Assembly: GCA_017547265.1 (NCBI GenBank)
Contig: JAFYQC010000283.1
Coordinates: forward strand, 1 to 23,355
Origin: Kiritimatiellia bacterium
GTDB lineage: Bacteria > Verrucomicrobiota > Kiritimatiellia > RFP12 > UBA1067
Direction: 5' to 3'
Length of the DNA stretch: 23,355 nucleotides
The notes under the pieces were generated by a model that saw only the letters and a program-made list of their open reading frames with translations, had not been told where the DNA came from and ran no database searches. The stretch's first letter is position 1. The number at the start of each line of letters is the position of its first letter. The translations under genes and the position numbers were made by a program. Shown one piece after another: positions 15,251 through 22,650 of the stretch.

Positions 15251-18200
15251 TCACTGCTCCCACGGCTTGCGCTCGGGTGGGTCGAGATAAACCTTGTCGC
15301 TCGGGCGGAAGGACGTGTCGACCTGCGGCACGATCTTGGCAAGTTCCGAAAGGAACCCTATTGAAACCGCAACGCGGGTGGCTGGACCGAGATCAACCTC
15401 GACCTGCGAGCCGTCCGGATTGACGATCTCAAGGAAGACGGGAAGCCGACCTGGGCTCTTTACCACGGCCTGGCGGATGCGTACCGCCTTGTCGGCAAGA
15501 CTCGGATCGTCGTACTTGAGCCGTATCCTGAGCCCCGTCGAAAGTTCCGCGAGCGCGTCGGAGAGCGGTCGCGCCTCGCGGACGGTGAAGTTAAGGTCGC
15601 CGACTTCTGGATGCTTCTTGTCGAACTTGTCGTCCTTGCCGTAATTGACGCGATAGGCGACTTCGCCGGAGAGCATGACGAGCTGGTCTACGCACGACTC
15701 AACGGCTGAGTGCTTCTCCCACGCCTTCGCGAAACAGAACGCGTCAAGGAATCCGCCCGAGCCGTCGTCAATCTGTAGAATCGCCCACTTCTGCCCGGGC
15801 GTTCCATCGGGGCGAGGCTTGCCAAGCTTGACGGTACAGGCGGCAAGTATTCCAACTACGCGCACATCGAGATGCTTCAGCGCGCGCTCTTCCTTGAGGT
15901 GCGGATTCGACTTCTTCTTCCACTTGTCGACAGGCTGCGCCTTCAAAAGCTCTTCTACTGCCTCGGGATCGGCGAGCTGCGCCGTCTTGAAGGTGGCGAC
16001 CTCGGATATGACACGGCGACACGACTGGAGTGGATGGCCCGAGACGTAGACGCCGAGGAGATCGCGCTCGTTCTTGAGATCCTCCGCGGGCGAAAAAGGC
16101 GGCGATTCCGCGAGCTCGGCGTCCGACGCCTTGTCCTCGCCTCCCTCGGCCATCATGTCGAAGAAGTTCGCCTGCGCGCTCGCCTGCTCTTTCGCCTTCT
16201 GCTGGCACTTCTTGATTGCAAACTCAATGTTGTTGAAGAGCTTCGCACGGTTCGGCTCGAGCGTCGAAAACGCTCCGGTCTTCGCAAGGTTTTCAAGGAC
16301 ACGCTTGTTGCACACGCCCGTTCCGGCATGGCGAATGCAGAAGTCGAGGAAGCCGGTATACGGGCCGTTCTTCTCCCGTTCTTCGACGATTGCGTCGCCA
16401 GAGGCGCCAACGCCTTTGATGCCCGCAAGCCCGTAGCGGATACCACGCGCATCAGGGGTCGGAACGAAGCGCGCGCCGGACTCGTTGACATCGGGGAGCC
16501 GCAGCTCGAGATCCATTTCTTGCGCCTCGGCGACAAAGCCGGGGAGCTTCGCGAAGTTCCCGATTTCAGAGGAAATCTGGGCGCACATGAACTCGGCTGG
16601 ATAGTGCGCCTTCAAGTAGCCCGTCTGGTAGGCAACCCACGCGTAGCAAACGGCATGAGACTTGTTGAACGCGTACGACGCGAACGCGCGCCAGTCGTCC
16701 CAAATCTTGTCGATGAGAGTCCGCGCCTCTGTCTCGTCCGCCCACTTGCCGATGCGGAACTCCGGGTTAGCAAGGCAGCCCTCGACGAACTTGACCTTAA
16801 GCTCCTCCATCACGGCAAGCTGCTTCTTGCCCATCGCCTTGCGGAGCTTGTCGGACATGCCGCGCGTGAAGCCGCCGAGGAGTCGGGAAAGAAGCATCAC
16901 CTGTTCCTGGTAGACGCAGACGCCGTAAGTGTCCTTCAGGTACTTCTCCATCAGCGGATGGTCGTAGACGATCTCCTCCTCGCCCTTCTTGCGGCGGACG
17001 AACGTCGGGATGTACTCCATCGGCCCCGGACGGTAGAGAGCGTTCATTGCGACAAGGTCGGTAAGTCGCTCTGGCTGAAGCGCCATCAGCCATTTCTTCA
17101 TGCCGTCCGATTCAAACTGGAAAAGCCCTGTCGTCTCGCCGCGCCCGAAAAGCTCGTATGTCTCCTTGTCGTCGTCGGGAATCTTGTCGGGGTCGAGAAG
17201 CCCGTCGGGGCCCCGCAGCGCCTCGGGGACACGCGGATTGTTCGGCCCCAAGATCGCGACGCACTCCTTTTCGACGGTGAGCGTCTTGAGCCCGAGGAAG
17301 TCCATCTTGAGAAGACCGACCGGCTCGACGAAATGGCCGTCGTACTGCGTCGTAAGAAGCGACTCGCCCTCGGTCGGCATCACCGGCAGCGTCTCGGTCA
17401 GCGGATCGCGCGAGATAATGACGCCGCACGCGTGGACGCCCGGCTGACGCATGCCGCCCTCGAGCCGCCTTGCGCGCTCCATAAGGAGATGCACCGTCTC
17501 GTCCTCAGAGTTGAAGGCGTCGACGAGCCCCTGCGAGTAGTCGCCGTTCGGGTTGCCGTTCTTGTCCTTCGTGCTCGTCGCCTTCTTGAAGGTGATCTTC
17601 GGCGTCTCGGGAACGAGCCCCGCGAGCTTGTTGGTGTCTGCGAGCGGATAGTCCATCACGCGGCCGACGTCCTTGATGACGCTCTTTGCCGCCATCTGCC
17701 CGAAAGTCACGATGTGCGCCACGTGGTCCGCGCCGTACTTTTTCGTCACGAACTCGAGCACCTTGCCGCGCCCCGCATCGTCAAAGTCCACGTCGATATC
17801 GGGCATCGAGATTCGGTCGGGGTTCAGGAACCTCTCGAACAGCAAGTCGTACTTTATCGGGTCGACGTTAGTGATGCCAAGCGCGTAGGCAACGGCCGCG
17901 CCTGCCGCCGAGCCTCGCCCTGGGCCCACCCATACGCCCATCTTTCGCGCATTCGCGATGTAGTCGTTTACGATGAGGAAGTAGCCGGGGAAGCCCATCG
18001 TCTTTATGACGCCAAGCTCGAAATCTACGCGCTCGACGATTTCCGCGGGCGTCGGGTCGCCCCAGCGGCGCTTCATGCCCTCGTAGACGAGCGACTGGAG
18101 GTAATCGGCCTCAAACTTAATCCTTAGAACTTTTTCATACCCGCCGAGGCGCTCGAAGTTCTTCGGCTTGTCTTCGGTGTTGAACTCGGCCCTCAGCGCC

Positions 18201-19207
18201 GCCTCGTCAAATTTCTTCGCGTATTCCTCTTCGCTACCGAACTCGGCGGGAATCGGAAACTTGGGCATGATCGGGTCGGAGTTGAGCTCGTATTCCTCGA
18301 TGAGCCCCGCGACTTCCTGGGTCGCGTCGACGACCTCGGGATGGTCGTGGAAGAGCTCGCGCATCTCCTCCTCGGTCTTGAAATACTCCTGGCCCGTGTA
18401 GATCATGCGGTTCGGGTCGGAGAGCTTCGTGCCCGTCGAGAGCGCGAGCAGAACGTCGTGCGAGTCGTCGTCCTCCTTCTCGAGGAAGTGAACGTCGTTA
18501 GTCGCTATGACACGGATGCCGAGCTTTTTGCCGAGCGCGATGACGGCGTTCGCGACGTCTCGCTGGCGGGCGTAGAGTTCGTGGAACTCGTCGACAGCCG
18601 CAGGGGGGATCTGCTTGCCGTCGCCCTCGCCCTTCCCGGACGGGTGCAGCATCACCTCAAGCGAGTAATCGTCGCCAAAGAGCTTCTTGTACCAGAGCGC
18701 GATTTCTTCGGCCTTCTTCGGATTGTTGCCGCCCTTGAGCGAAGTGTCGAGGTAGTAGGCGATCTCTCCCGCGATGCAGGCGGACGAGCAGTGAAGCCCC
18801 TCGTGGTACTTCTCGAGAAGCTCGTGGTCGATTCGCGGGTTGTAGTAATAGCCGTTGATGTGCGCCTCCGAGACGAGCCGCACGAGATTGTGGTAGCCGA
18901 CGAGGTTCTTCGCGTGAAGGCACAGGTGGAAGCGCTTCTCCTTCAGCTCCTTGTGCTGGCGGAAGAACTCGTGGCGCTCGCGGTGGTCATGGTCGACTAT
19001 GTACGTCTCTACGCCGAGGATCGGCTTTATGCCCTGCTTCCTCGCCTCGTCGTAGAACGCCTTGATAGCATACATGTTGCCGTGGTCGGTGACGGCAAGC
19101 GAAGTCATCCCAAGCGACTTCGCCTTGGCGACGAGCGGCACGATGCCGCACTGCCCGTCGAGCAGCGAATAAGTGGTGTGAAGGTGGAGATGTGTGAATC
19201 CGCCCAT
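15251..19207 (-). CDS. dnaE: DNA polymerase III alpha subunit DnaE
   Basis: The replicative polymerase, 1318 residues (E. coli DnaE has 1160). The start at MGGFTHLHLHTTYS is chosen because the PHP domain begins there; an upstream in-frame ATG would lie upstream of the proposed promoter. The PHP domain (1 to about 280) keeps apparently complete metal-site motifs: HLHT, DHGN, GVETY, HLCLH, SSACIAGE and ATNDVHF, so metal-dependent proofreading is possible. The palm has GPGRGSAAG (428-436), catalytic PDIDVDFDD (469-477) and the third Asp in KMDF (636). A helix-hairpin-helix GIKGVG lies at about 929-934 and a clamp-binding motif QANFFD at about 1012-1017, followed by an OB-fold and a C-terminal extension. 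It has its own promoter 10 nt before the ATG. Confidence 0.97.
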   Translation of the reverse strand: MGGFTHLHLHTTYSLLDGQCGIVPLVAKAKSLGMTSLAVTDHGNMYAIKAFYDEARKQGIKPILGVETYIVDHDHRERHEFFRQHKELKEKRFHLCLHAKNLVGYHNLVRLVSEAHINGYYYNPRIDHELLEKYHEGLHCSSACIAGEIAYYLDTSLKGGNNPKKAEEIALWYKKLFGDDYSLEVMLHPSGKGEGDGKQIPPAAVDEFHELYARQRDVANAVIALGKKLGIRVIATNDVHFLEKEDDDSHDVLLALSTGTKLSDPNRMIYTGQEYFKTEEEMRELFHDHPEVVDATQEVAGLIEEYELNSDPIMPKFPIPAEFGSEEEYAKKFDEAALRAEFNTEDKPKNFERLGGYEKVLRIKFEADYLQSLVYEGMKRRWGDPTPAEIVERVDFELGVIKTMGFPGYFLIVNDYIANARKMGVWVGPGRGSAAGAAVAYALGITNVDPIKYDLLFERFLNPDRISMPDIDVDFDDAGRGKVLEFVTKKYGADHVAHIVTFGQMAAKSVIKDVGRVMDYPLADTNKLAGLVPETPKITFKKATSTKDKNGNPNGDYSQGLVDAFNSEDETVHLLMERARRLEGGMRQPGVHACGVIISRDPLTETLPVMPTEGESLLTTQYDGHFVEPVGLLKMDFLGLKTLTVEKECVAILGPNNPRVPEALRGPDGLLDPDKIPDDDKETYELFGRGETTGLFQFESDGMKKWLMALQPERLTDLVAMNALYRPGPMEYIPTFVRRKKGEEEIVYDHPLMEKYLKDTYGVCVYQEQVMLLSRLLGGFTRGMSDKLRKAMGKKQLAVMEELKVKFVEGCLANPEFRIGKWADETEARTLIDKIWDDWRAFASYAFNKSHAVCYAWVAYQTGYLKAHYPAEFMCAQISSEIGNFAKLPGFVAEAQEMDLELRLPDVNESGARFVPTPDARGIRYGLAGIKGVGASGDAIVEEREKNGPYTGFLDFCIRHAGTGVCNKRVLENLAKTGAFSTLEPNRAKLFNNIEFAIKKCQQKAKEQASAQANFFDMMAEGGEDKASDAELAESPPFSPAEDLKNERDLLGVYVSGHPLQSCRRVISEVATFKTAQLADPEAVEELLKAQPVDKWKKKSNPHLKEERALKHLDVRVVGILAACTVKLGKPRPDGTPGQKWAILQIDDGSGGFLDAFCFAKAWEKHSAVESCVDQLVMLSGEVAYRVNYGKDDKFDKKHPEVGDLNFTVREARPLSDALAELSTGLRIRLKYDDPSLADKAVRIRQAVVKSPGRLPVFLEIVNPDGSQVEVDLGPATRVAVSIGFLSELAKIVPQVDTSFRPSDKVYLDPPERKPWEQ

Positions 19208-19217
19208 GTAGGATAAT

Positions 19218-19226
19218 ATTATACCA
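19218..19226 (-). promoter_or_regulatory. Extended -10 promoter of dnaE close to the start codon
   Basis: TGG-TATAAT (a perfect -10 with TGN extension) ends 10 nt before the dnaE ATG at 19207; the predicted leader is about 3 nt and no ribosome site is visible. The best -35 candidate is TTGCGT at a 20-nt spacing, which is poor. It lies in the 52-bp gap after the EamA transporter gene. Confidence 0.6.
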
Positions 19227-19259
19227 AATCTCCCGACCCCTTCACGCAACCCCTGTCGG

Positions 19260-20150
19260 TCAGCGCCGCATGCCGAAAGCGGCGAGGAGAATCACCGCAA
19301 AACCGACGACGGAAAGCGCGTCGGGGACCTGCGAAAAGAACATGAAGCCGAAGAGCGCGGTGAAAACGACGTTCGTGTAGTCGTATACGGCTATCGAGCG
19401 CGGCTCGGCGTAGCGATAGGCCGCAGTGACGCCGAACTGCCCGAGTGCCGCGCCCGCACCTGCGCCGACGAGTATGAGGACCTGCGCGAAGGTCATGGGC
19501 CTAAAGTCGACTGCGGTGAGCGGAAGCGACGCGAGACACGAGAACGCGCTAAAGAAAAGGACGATCAACGCGGCGTTAACCTTCATGCGCCCGAGCTGGT
19601 GAACACACACGTACGCAAGCCCCGCGCCCAAGCCCCCCGTGAGAGCCATCGCCGCGGCAAATGTGCCGCCGCCGCGGAATCCCGGCTTCATCACGAGCGC
19701 CGCGCCGATAAACGCGAGGAGAAGGTGCCCAAACTGTCGCCACGAGACGCGCTCGCCGAGGAGAATCCATGAAAAGAGAACGGTGAAAAACGGTGCCGTC
19801 TTGTTGAGCGTCATGCCCTCGCCAATGGGAATCTTCGAGAGTGCGTAGAAATTCGCGAAGATGCCGACCGTGCCGAAGACTGCGCGTAGAACTAGGAGAA
19901 CCCACGCCTTTCCCGACGGCACCATCGTCGTCTGCAACTCGCCGTCCGACAGCCCCCGCCGCTTGTCGCGGCAGAACACCACAAGGGCAATCACAAGCGC
20001 GAGAACATTCCTGAAAAAGCTCTTCTGGAAGCACGTAATCTCCCCGCCGTAGTCGTCGCAAAGACGGACGAACAGCGCCATCAGCGCGAAGCCGAACGCG
20101 CTTGCGATAATGCAAGCGATTCCCTTCCCTCGATTGCCGAATTTCACCAT
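19260..20150 (-). CDS. EamA-family (drug/metabolite transporter superfamily) permease
   Basis: A 296-residue inner-membrane protein with about ten hydrophobic helices arranged as two EamA repeats (roughly 8-150 and 160-293). Typical features are the LNKTAPFFTVLFSWILLGERVS stretch closing the first repeat, read here as two shorter motifs (NKTAPFF and LLGERVS), and YDYTNVVFTALFGFMFFSQ in the second. Members export metabolites or nucleotide and amino-acid derivatives; the substrate cannot be inferred. The ATG overlaps the ung stop codon by 7 bp (ATGGTGA), implying translational coupling within the pckG-to-eamA gene series. Confidence 0.88.
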   Translation of the reverse strand: MVKFGNRGKGIACIIASAFGFALMALFVRLCDDYGGEITCFQKSFFRNVLALVIALVVFCRDKRRGLSDGELQTTMVPSGKAWVLLVLRAVFGTVGIFANFYALSKIPIGEGMTLNKTAPFFTVLFSWILLGERVSWRQFGHLLLAFIGAALVMKPGFRGGGTFAAAMALTGGLGAGLAYVCVHQLGRMKVNAALIVLFFSAFSCLASLPLTAVDFRPMTFAQVLILVGAGAGAALGQFGVTAAYRYAEPRSIAVYDYTNVVFTALFGFMFFSQVPDALSVVGFAVILLAAFGMRR

Positions 20151-20782
20151 GCGATGGGAGAGAGTCCTACAGACTCGAGATATTCATTCGCACGGGAAAA
20201 CGGCTTCGAGCCGAAGAACCCGCGGTGCGCGGAAAGCGGCGATGGATGGGGCGAGGCAATAACGCAGTGGCGGTTGCGGTCGATAAACGCGCCCTTCTTC
20301 TGCGCATACGAGCCCCAGAGAACGAAAACAAGATGCTCGCGGCGCTCGGCAAGCGCGCGGACGACTGCATCTGTGAAAACTTCCCAGCCCTTGTTCTGGT
20401 GGCTTCCCGCGCGATGCGCCGCAACGGTCAGCGTCGCATTGAGAAGAAGAACGCCCTGGTCCGTCCACTTGAGGAGATCGGGCATGTGGCCCAACTCCTT
20501 CGCAATGTTGACGAGAGACGGCGGAGGAGTGACTTCTGGCGGAACGTAGAACGCGAGCCCCTGCGCCTGGCCTGGCTCATGGTAGGGATCCTGCCCGAGA
20601 ATAACGACCTTGACCTTGTCGAAAGGCGTGCGGTTGAACGCGTTGAATATCTTTCCCGGCGGCGGATAGACGACACCGTTTCTGTAAGCGGCCTTTACAA
20701 AGCCGGCGAGCTCGGCGAAGTAGGGCTTTTCGAACTCGTCCGCGAGTATCTTCTTCCAGGACTCTTCAATCTTTACTTCCAT
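20144..20782 (-). CDS. ung: Uracil-DNA glycosylase, family 1
   Basis: A 212-residue enzyme that removes uracil from DNA as the first step of base-excision repair. The water-activating motif GQDPYH (63-68, Asp65), the uracil-pocket LLLNATLTV segment (110-118) and the DNA-intercalation motif HPSPLSAHRG (from His179) are all intact, and the length is typical. The frame is open further upstream to 21145, but those residues read over the preceding gene in another frame. The chosen ATG follows that gene's stop with one base between (TGA-T-ATG), the normal position for a coupled operon gene. Confidence 0.95.
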   Translation of the reverse strand: MEVKIEESWKKILADEFEKPYFAELAGFVKAAYRNGVVYPPPGKIFNAFNRTPFDKVKVVILGQDPYHEPGQAQGLAFYVPPEVTPPPSLVNIAKELGHMPDLLKWTDQGVLLLNATLTVAAHRAGSHQNKGWEVFTDAVVRALAERREHLVFVLWGSYAQKKGAFIDRNRHCVIASPHPSPLSAHRGFFGSKPFSRANEYLESVGLSPIAW

Positions 20783-20783
20783 A

Positions 20784-22049
20784 TCACTCTCCACTGCGGC
20801 GAAACGGCGATTCGCCGAGACGATACTTTTTCTCCTCTCCGACCGGCCTGTAGCCGAGTGTTCCTGTCTCCGGAGAGATAAAGTACTCGACCTTCCTCGT
20901 GACGAGAGGAATCCCGCTCGACGACATCGAAAGGACAAGCTCCCCAATGGCCGAAAACTGTTCTTCCGTAAAAGCCCCAGGGGTCGTGCGCGTAAACGAG
21001 AGGATCCTGCCCTTTCCGCTCTGTGCAAAATCGTCTCTCCACTCGCGGGGCGCCCAGATCGGACCGATGTCGTACGGTACGTTCTTCGACTCCTTGAGAT
21101 ACGAAATGCTCTGGAGCTTTCCCTTTGCGTAAGTGCGCTTAGCAAGCGGCGGGTTGTAGACCGACACTATCGCCGGCGGACCATAGAGCCCGTTTGCCAT
21201 CTGCGCGAACACGAAGATGTCGGCCCTCGTGCCGCACGAGGCCGCGTCCACTGTCACTTCTGCAAATCCGCGGTCCGGCACTTCGGCTAGCGTCATCGGC
21301 CACGGCCTTATTACTACCCCCCTCGTGGCCTTCCACACATACTTCGCCGCCAAGCCCGGAGTCGGAAAAGTTGACGCAGAAAGGCGGAACTTGCGCTGGC
21401 GCTCCGGCGCGCGCAGGACAATGCCGACGCCGAACGGTAGCGCGAACGTCTCCTCGAGCATCGCGTCCGGATAGTCGACGGACGGCTCGGCCTTGCTGAG
21501 AGGAATCGAACCATCCAGATACTCGACCTTGACGCGCACCGGCAGCGCAATGCCCTTCCCGGTGATGCTTCGCGCCGCGGCCTTCAGCGTCGCCTCGTCA
21601 AAATCCTGCTCGCGGAACGCCGCTGGATGTGCGTTCGCGTTCAGGTAGGTGGCGGCGTTCGTGATTCCGGGTCGGCAAGAGCGCACAAGCCACTGGAGAG
21701 TCGAGTTGAGAAGCCCATGCTGTTCTAGCGTCTTCCGAAGCGCAGGGTCAATGGCCGCGGCAGTTTCCTCAAGCGTCTTCGTGACGCGACTTGCAGAATT
21801 GGAATCGCCTATCACGGCAAAATTAAATGCGACGTTCGCCGGCATCAGCGGCGCAATGCGTGGGTTCTCTCCCGCCCACTCGCAGCGCACGACATTCGAC
21901 GTGTACGCAACATACGCGCGCTCAACCGCCGACTTGTCGACGGTAGTCCTCCACGCATCGACAGTCTTCGCGGGCTCCGCGCAAAGCGCCGTGAAAACCA
22001 ACAGCGAAACCGCCGAAAAGAGAATCGAATTGTACCTAAGCGAACACAT
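20784..22049 (-). CDS. Secreted protein of unknown function
   Basis: A 421-residue protein that I do not recognise. It begins MCSLRYNSILFSAVSLLVFTALCA, a clear signal peptide with cleavage near residue 24. GAGG lies 8 nt before this ATG; an alternative in-frame ATG at 22067 overlaps the nusG-like stop and would add six residues. The mature part is mixed alpha/beta without repeats, membrane helices or anchoring signal. It contains three Cys (one in the CRPGIT region, one in ASCGTRAD, one near CEWAG). A segment around ALPFGVGIVLRAPERQRKF separates an N-terminal helical half from a beta-rich C-terminal half. It lies between the NusG-like gene and ung in one operon, so it may be the NusG paralogue's dedicated target or a passenger. 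Confidence 0.8.
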   Translation of the reverse strand: MCSLRYNSILFSAVSLLVFTALCAEPAKTVDAWRTTVDKSAVERAYVAYTSNVVRCEWAGENPRIAPLMPANVAFNFAVIGDSNSASRVTKTLEETAAAIDPALRKTLEQHGLLNSTLQWLVRSCRPGITNAATYLNANAHPAAFREQDFDEATLKAAARSITGKGIALPVRVKVEYLDGSIPLSKAEPSVDYPDAMLEETFALPFGVGIVLRAPERQRKFRLSASTFPTPGLAAKYVWKATRGVVIRPWPMTLAEVPDRGFAEVTVDAASCGTRADIFVFAQMANGLYGPPAIVSVYNPPLAKRTYAKGKLQSISYLKESKNVPYDIGPIWAPREWRDDFAQSGKGRILSFTRTTPGAFTEEQFSAIGELVLSMSSSGIPLVTRKVEYFISPETGTLGYRPVGEEKKYRLGESPFRRSGE

Positions 22050-22059
22050 GGCGTCAACC

Positions 22060-22632
22060 TCACTCATCAAGTTTCTCAATGTCGCCGGGCGAAACGGAAA
22101 CGGCCACGGCCGAGCCGAGGATATCGACGTTTATGCAGAGCGTGGCGCGCCCTTCGTCGCGCTGGACGTACCCCGTGGTGCCGCGAAGAGGCCCGTACTT
22201 CACAAGGACTCGCTCGCCTTCCTTGAATGTCTGCTTCAGCGGGCGTATTTCCGGCGCAGAACGCGCGGCGCGGGCAATCTGGCGAAGCTGGTGCACCGTC
22301 TCGCGAGGGAAAGGATCTGGAATCGTCCGCACCACGAGATTGGAGCGCATGATGTCCGTACACTCCGCGTGGGAAAGATGCGCGAAGACATATCCCGGAA
22401 ACAGCGGAAGCTCGCGCCTAACCTTGCGGCGCTGGACCTTCGTCACCTTGACATAGAGGGGAAGATAGTGAAAGCCCTTGCAGCGCGAAAGGCGTTGCAT
22501 CGCCTTCTTCTCCGTCCTTGGCTTCACGTGCAATACAAGCCAGCGGCGAAGCCCGGCCGGATTATCGGTCTGGGCTTCGCCGCAGGTTTCTCCCGCCAAT
22601 TCAGGCGGAGTTATGCTGTCCACGCTATCCAT
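22060..22632 (-). CDS. NusG/RfaH-family transcription elongation factor (probable specialised paralogue)
   Basis: A 190-residue protein. After a ~30-residue N-terminal extension comes the NGN domain (WLVLHVKPRTEKKAMQRL to about residue 122) with the family motif LFPGYVF (77-83), then a KOW domain (about 139-188) with GERVLVKYGPLRGTTGYV. The family binds RNA polymerase and suppresses pausing or termination. Housekeeping nusG normally lies next to secE and ribosomal genes; here it sits after pckG and before an unknown secreted gene, so a specialised RfaH/UpxY-like role is more likely. It starts 18 bp after the pckG stop, with no clear ribosome site, and its first 30 codons hold several inverted repeats that could control its expression. 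Calling it the only NusG of the cell cannot be excluded from this window. Confidence 0.88.
   Translation of the reverse strand: MDSVDSITPPELAGETCGEAQTDNPAGLRRWLVLHVKPRTEKKAMQRLSRCKGFHYLPLYVKVTKVQRRKVRRELPLFPGYVFAHLSHAECTDIMRSNLVVRTIPDPFPRETVHQLRQIARAARSAPEIRPLKQTFKEGERVLVKYGPLRGTTGYVQRDEGRATLCINVDILGSAVAVSVSPGDIEKLDE
22543..22583 (-). promoter_or_regulatory. Perfect 12-bp inverted repeat inside the start of the NusG-like gene
   Basis: The arms GCGGCGAAGCCC and GGGCTTCGCCGC (22572-22583 and 22543-22554) pair perfectly around a 17-nt loop; beyond one A-A mismatch two more C-G pairs extend it. It spans codons 17-30 and should form a very stable mRNA hairpin. No U tract follows, so it is not a standard terminator. 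A role as a pause, attenuator or RNA recognition element is inference. Confidence 0.6.
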
Positions 22633-22638
22633 GTGGAC
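22593..22638 (-). promoter_or_regulatory. Two smaller hairpins at the NusG-like start codon
   Basis: GTCCAC and GTGGAC (22633-22638 and 22618-22623) can pair with the ATG start codon at 22630-22632 held in the nine-base loop. A second stem CCGCC/GGCGG (22604-22608 and 22593-22597) with a six-base loop lies just inside the gene. Together with the 12-bp repeat further in they make a hairpin-rich translation start. Confidence 0.4.
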
Positions 22639-22650
22639 GGTGTCGCCGCT

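Noticed and set aside
15872..18127. Plus-strand 751-codon ORF
   Set aside because: It lies antisense within dnaE; its Arg/Leu/Val/Glu-rich composition reflects high GC at third positions of the real gene.
20783..21145. N-terminal extension of the uracil-DNA glycosylase frame
   Set aside because: It is Arg/Ser-rich out-of-frame translation of the upstream secreted-protein gene; family homology begins at the ATG at 20782.
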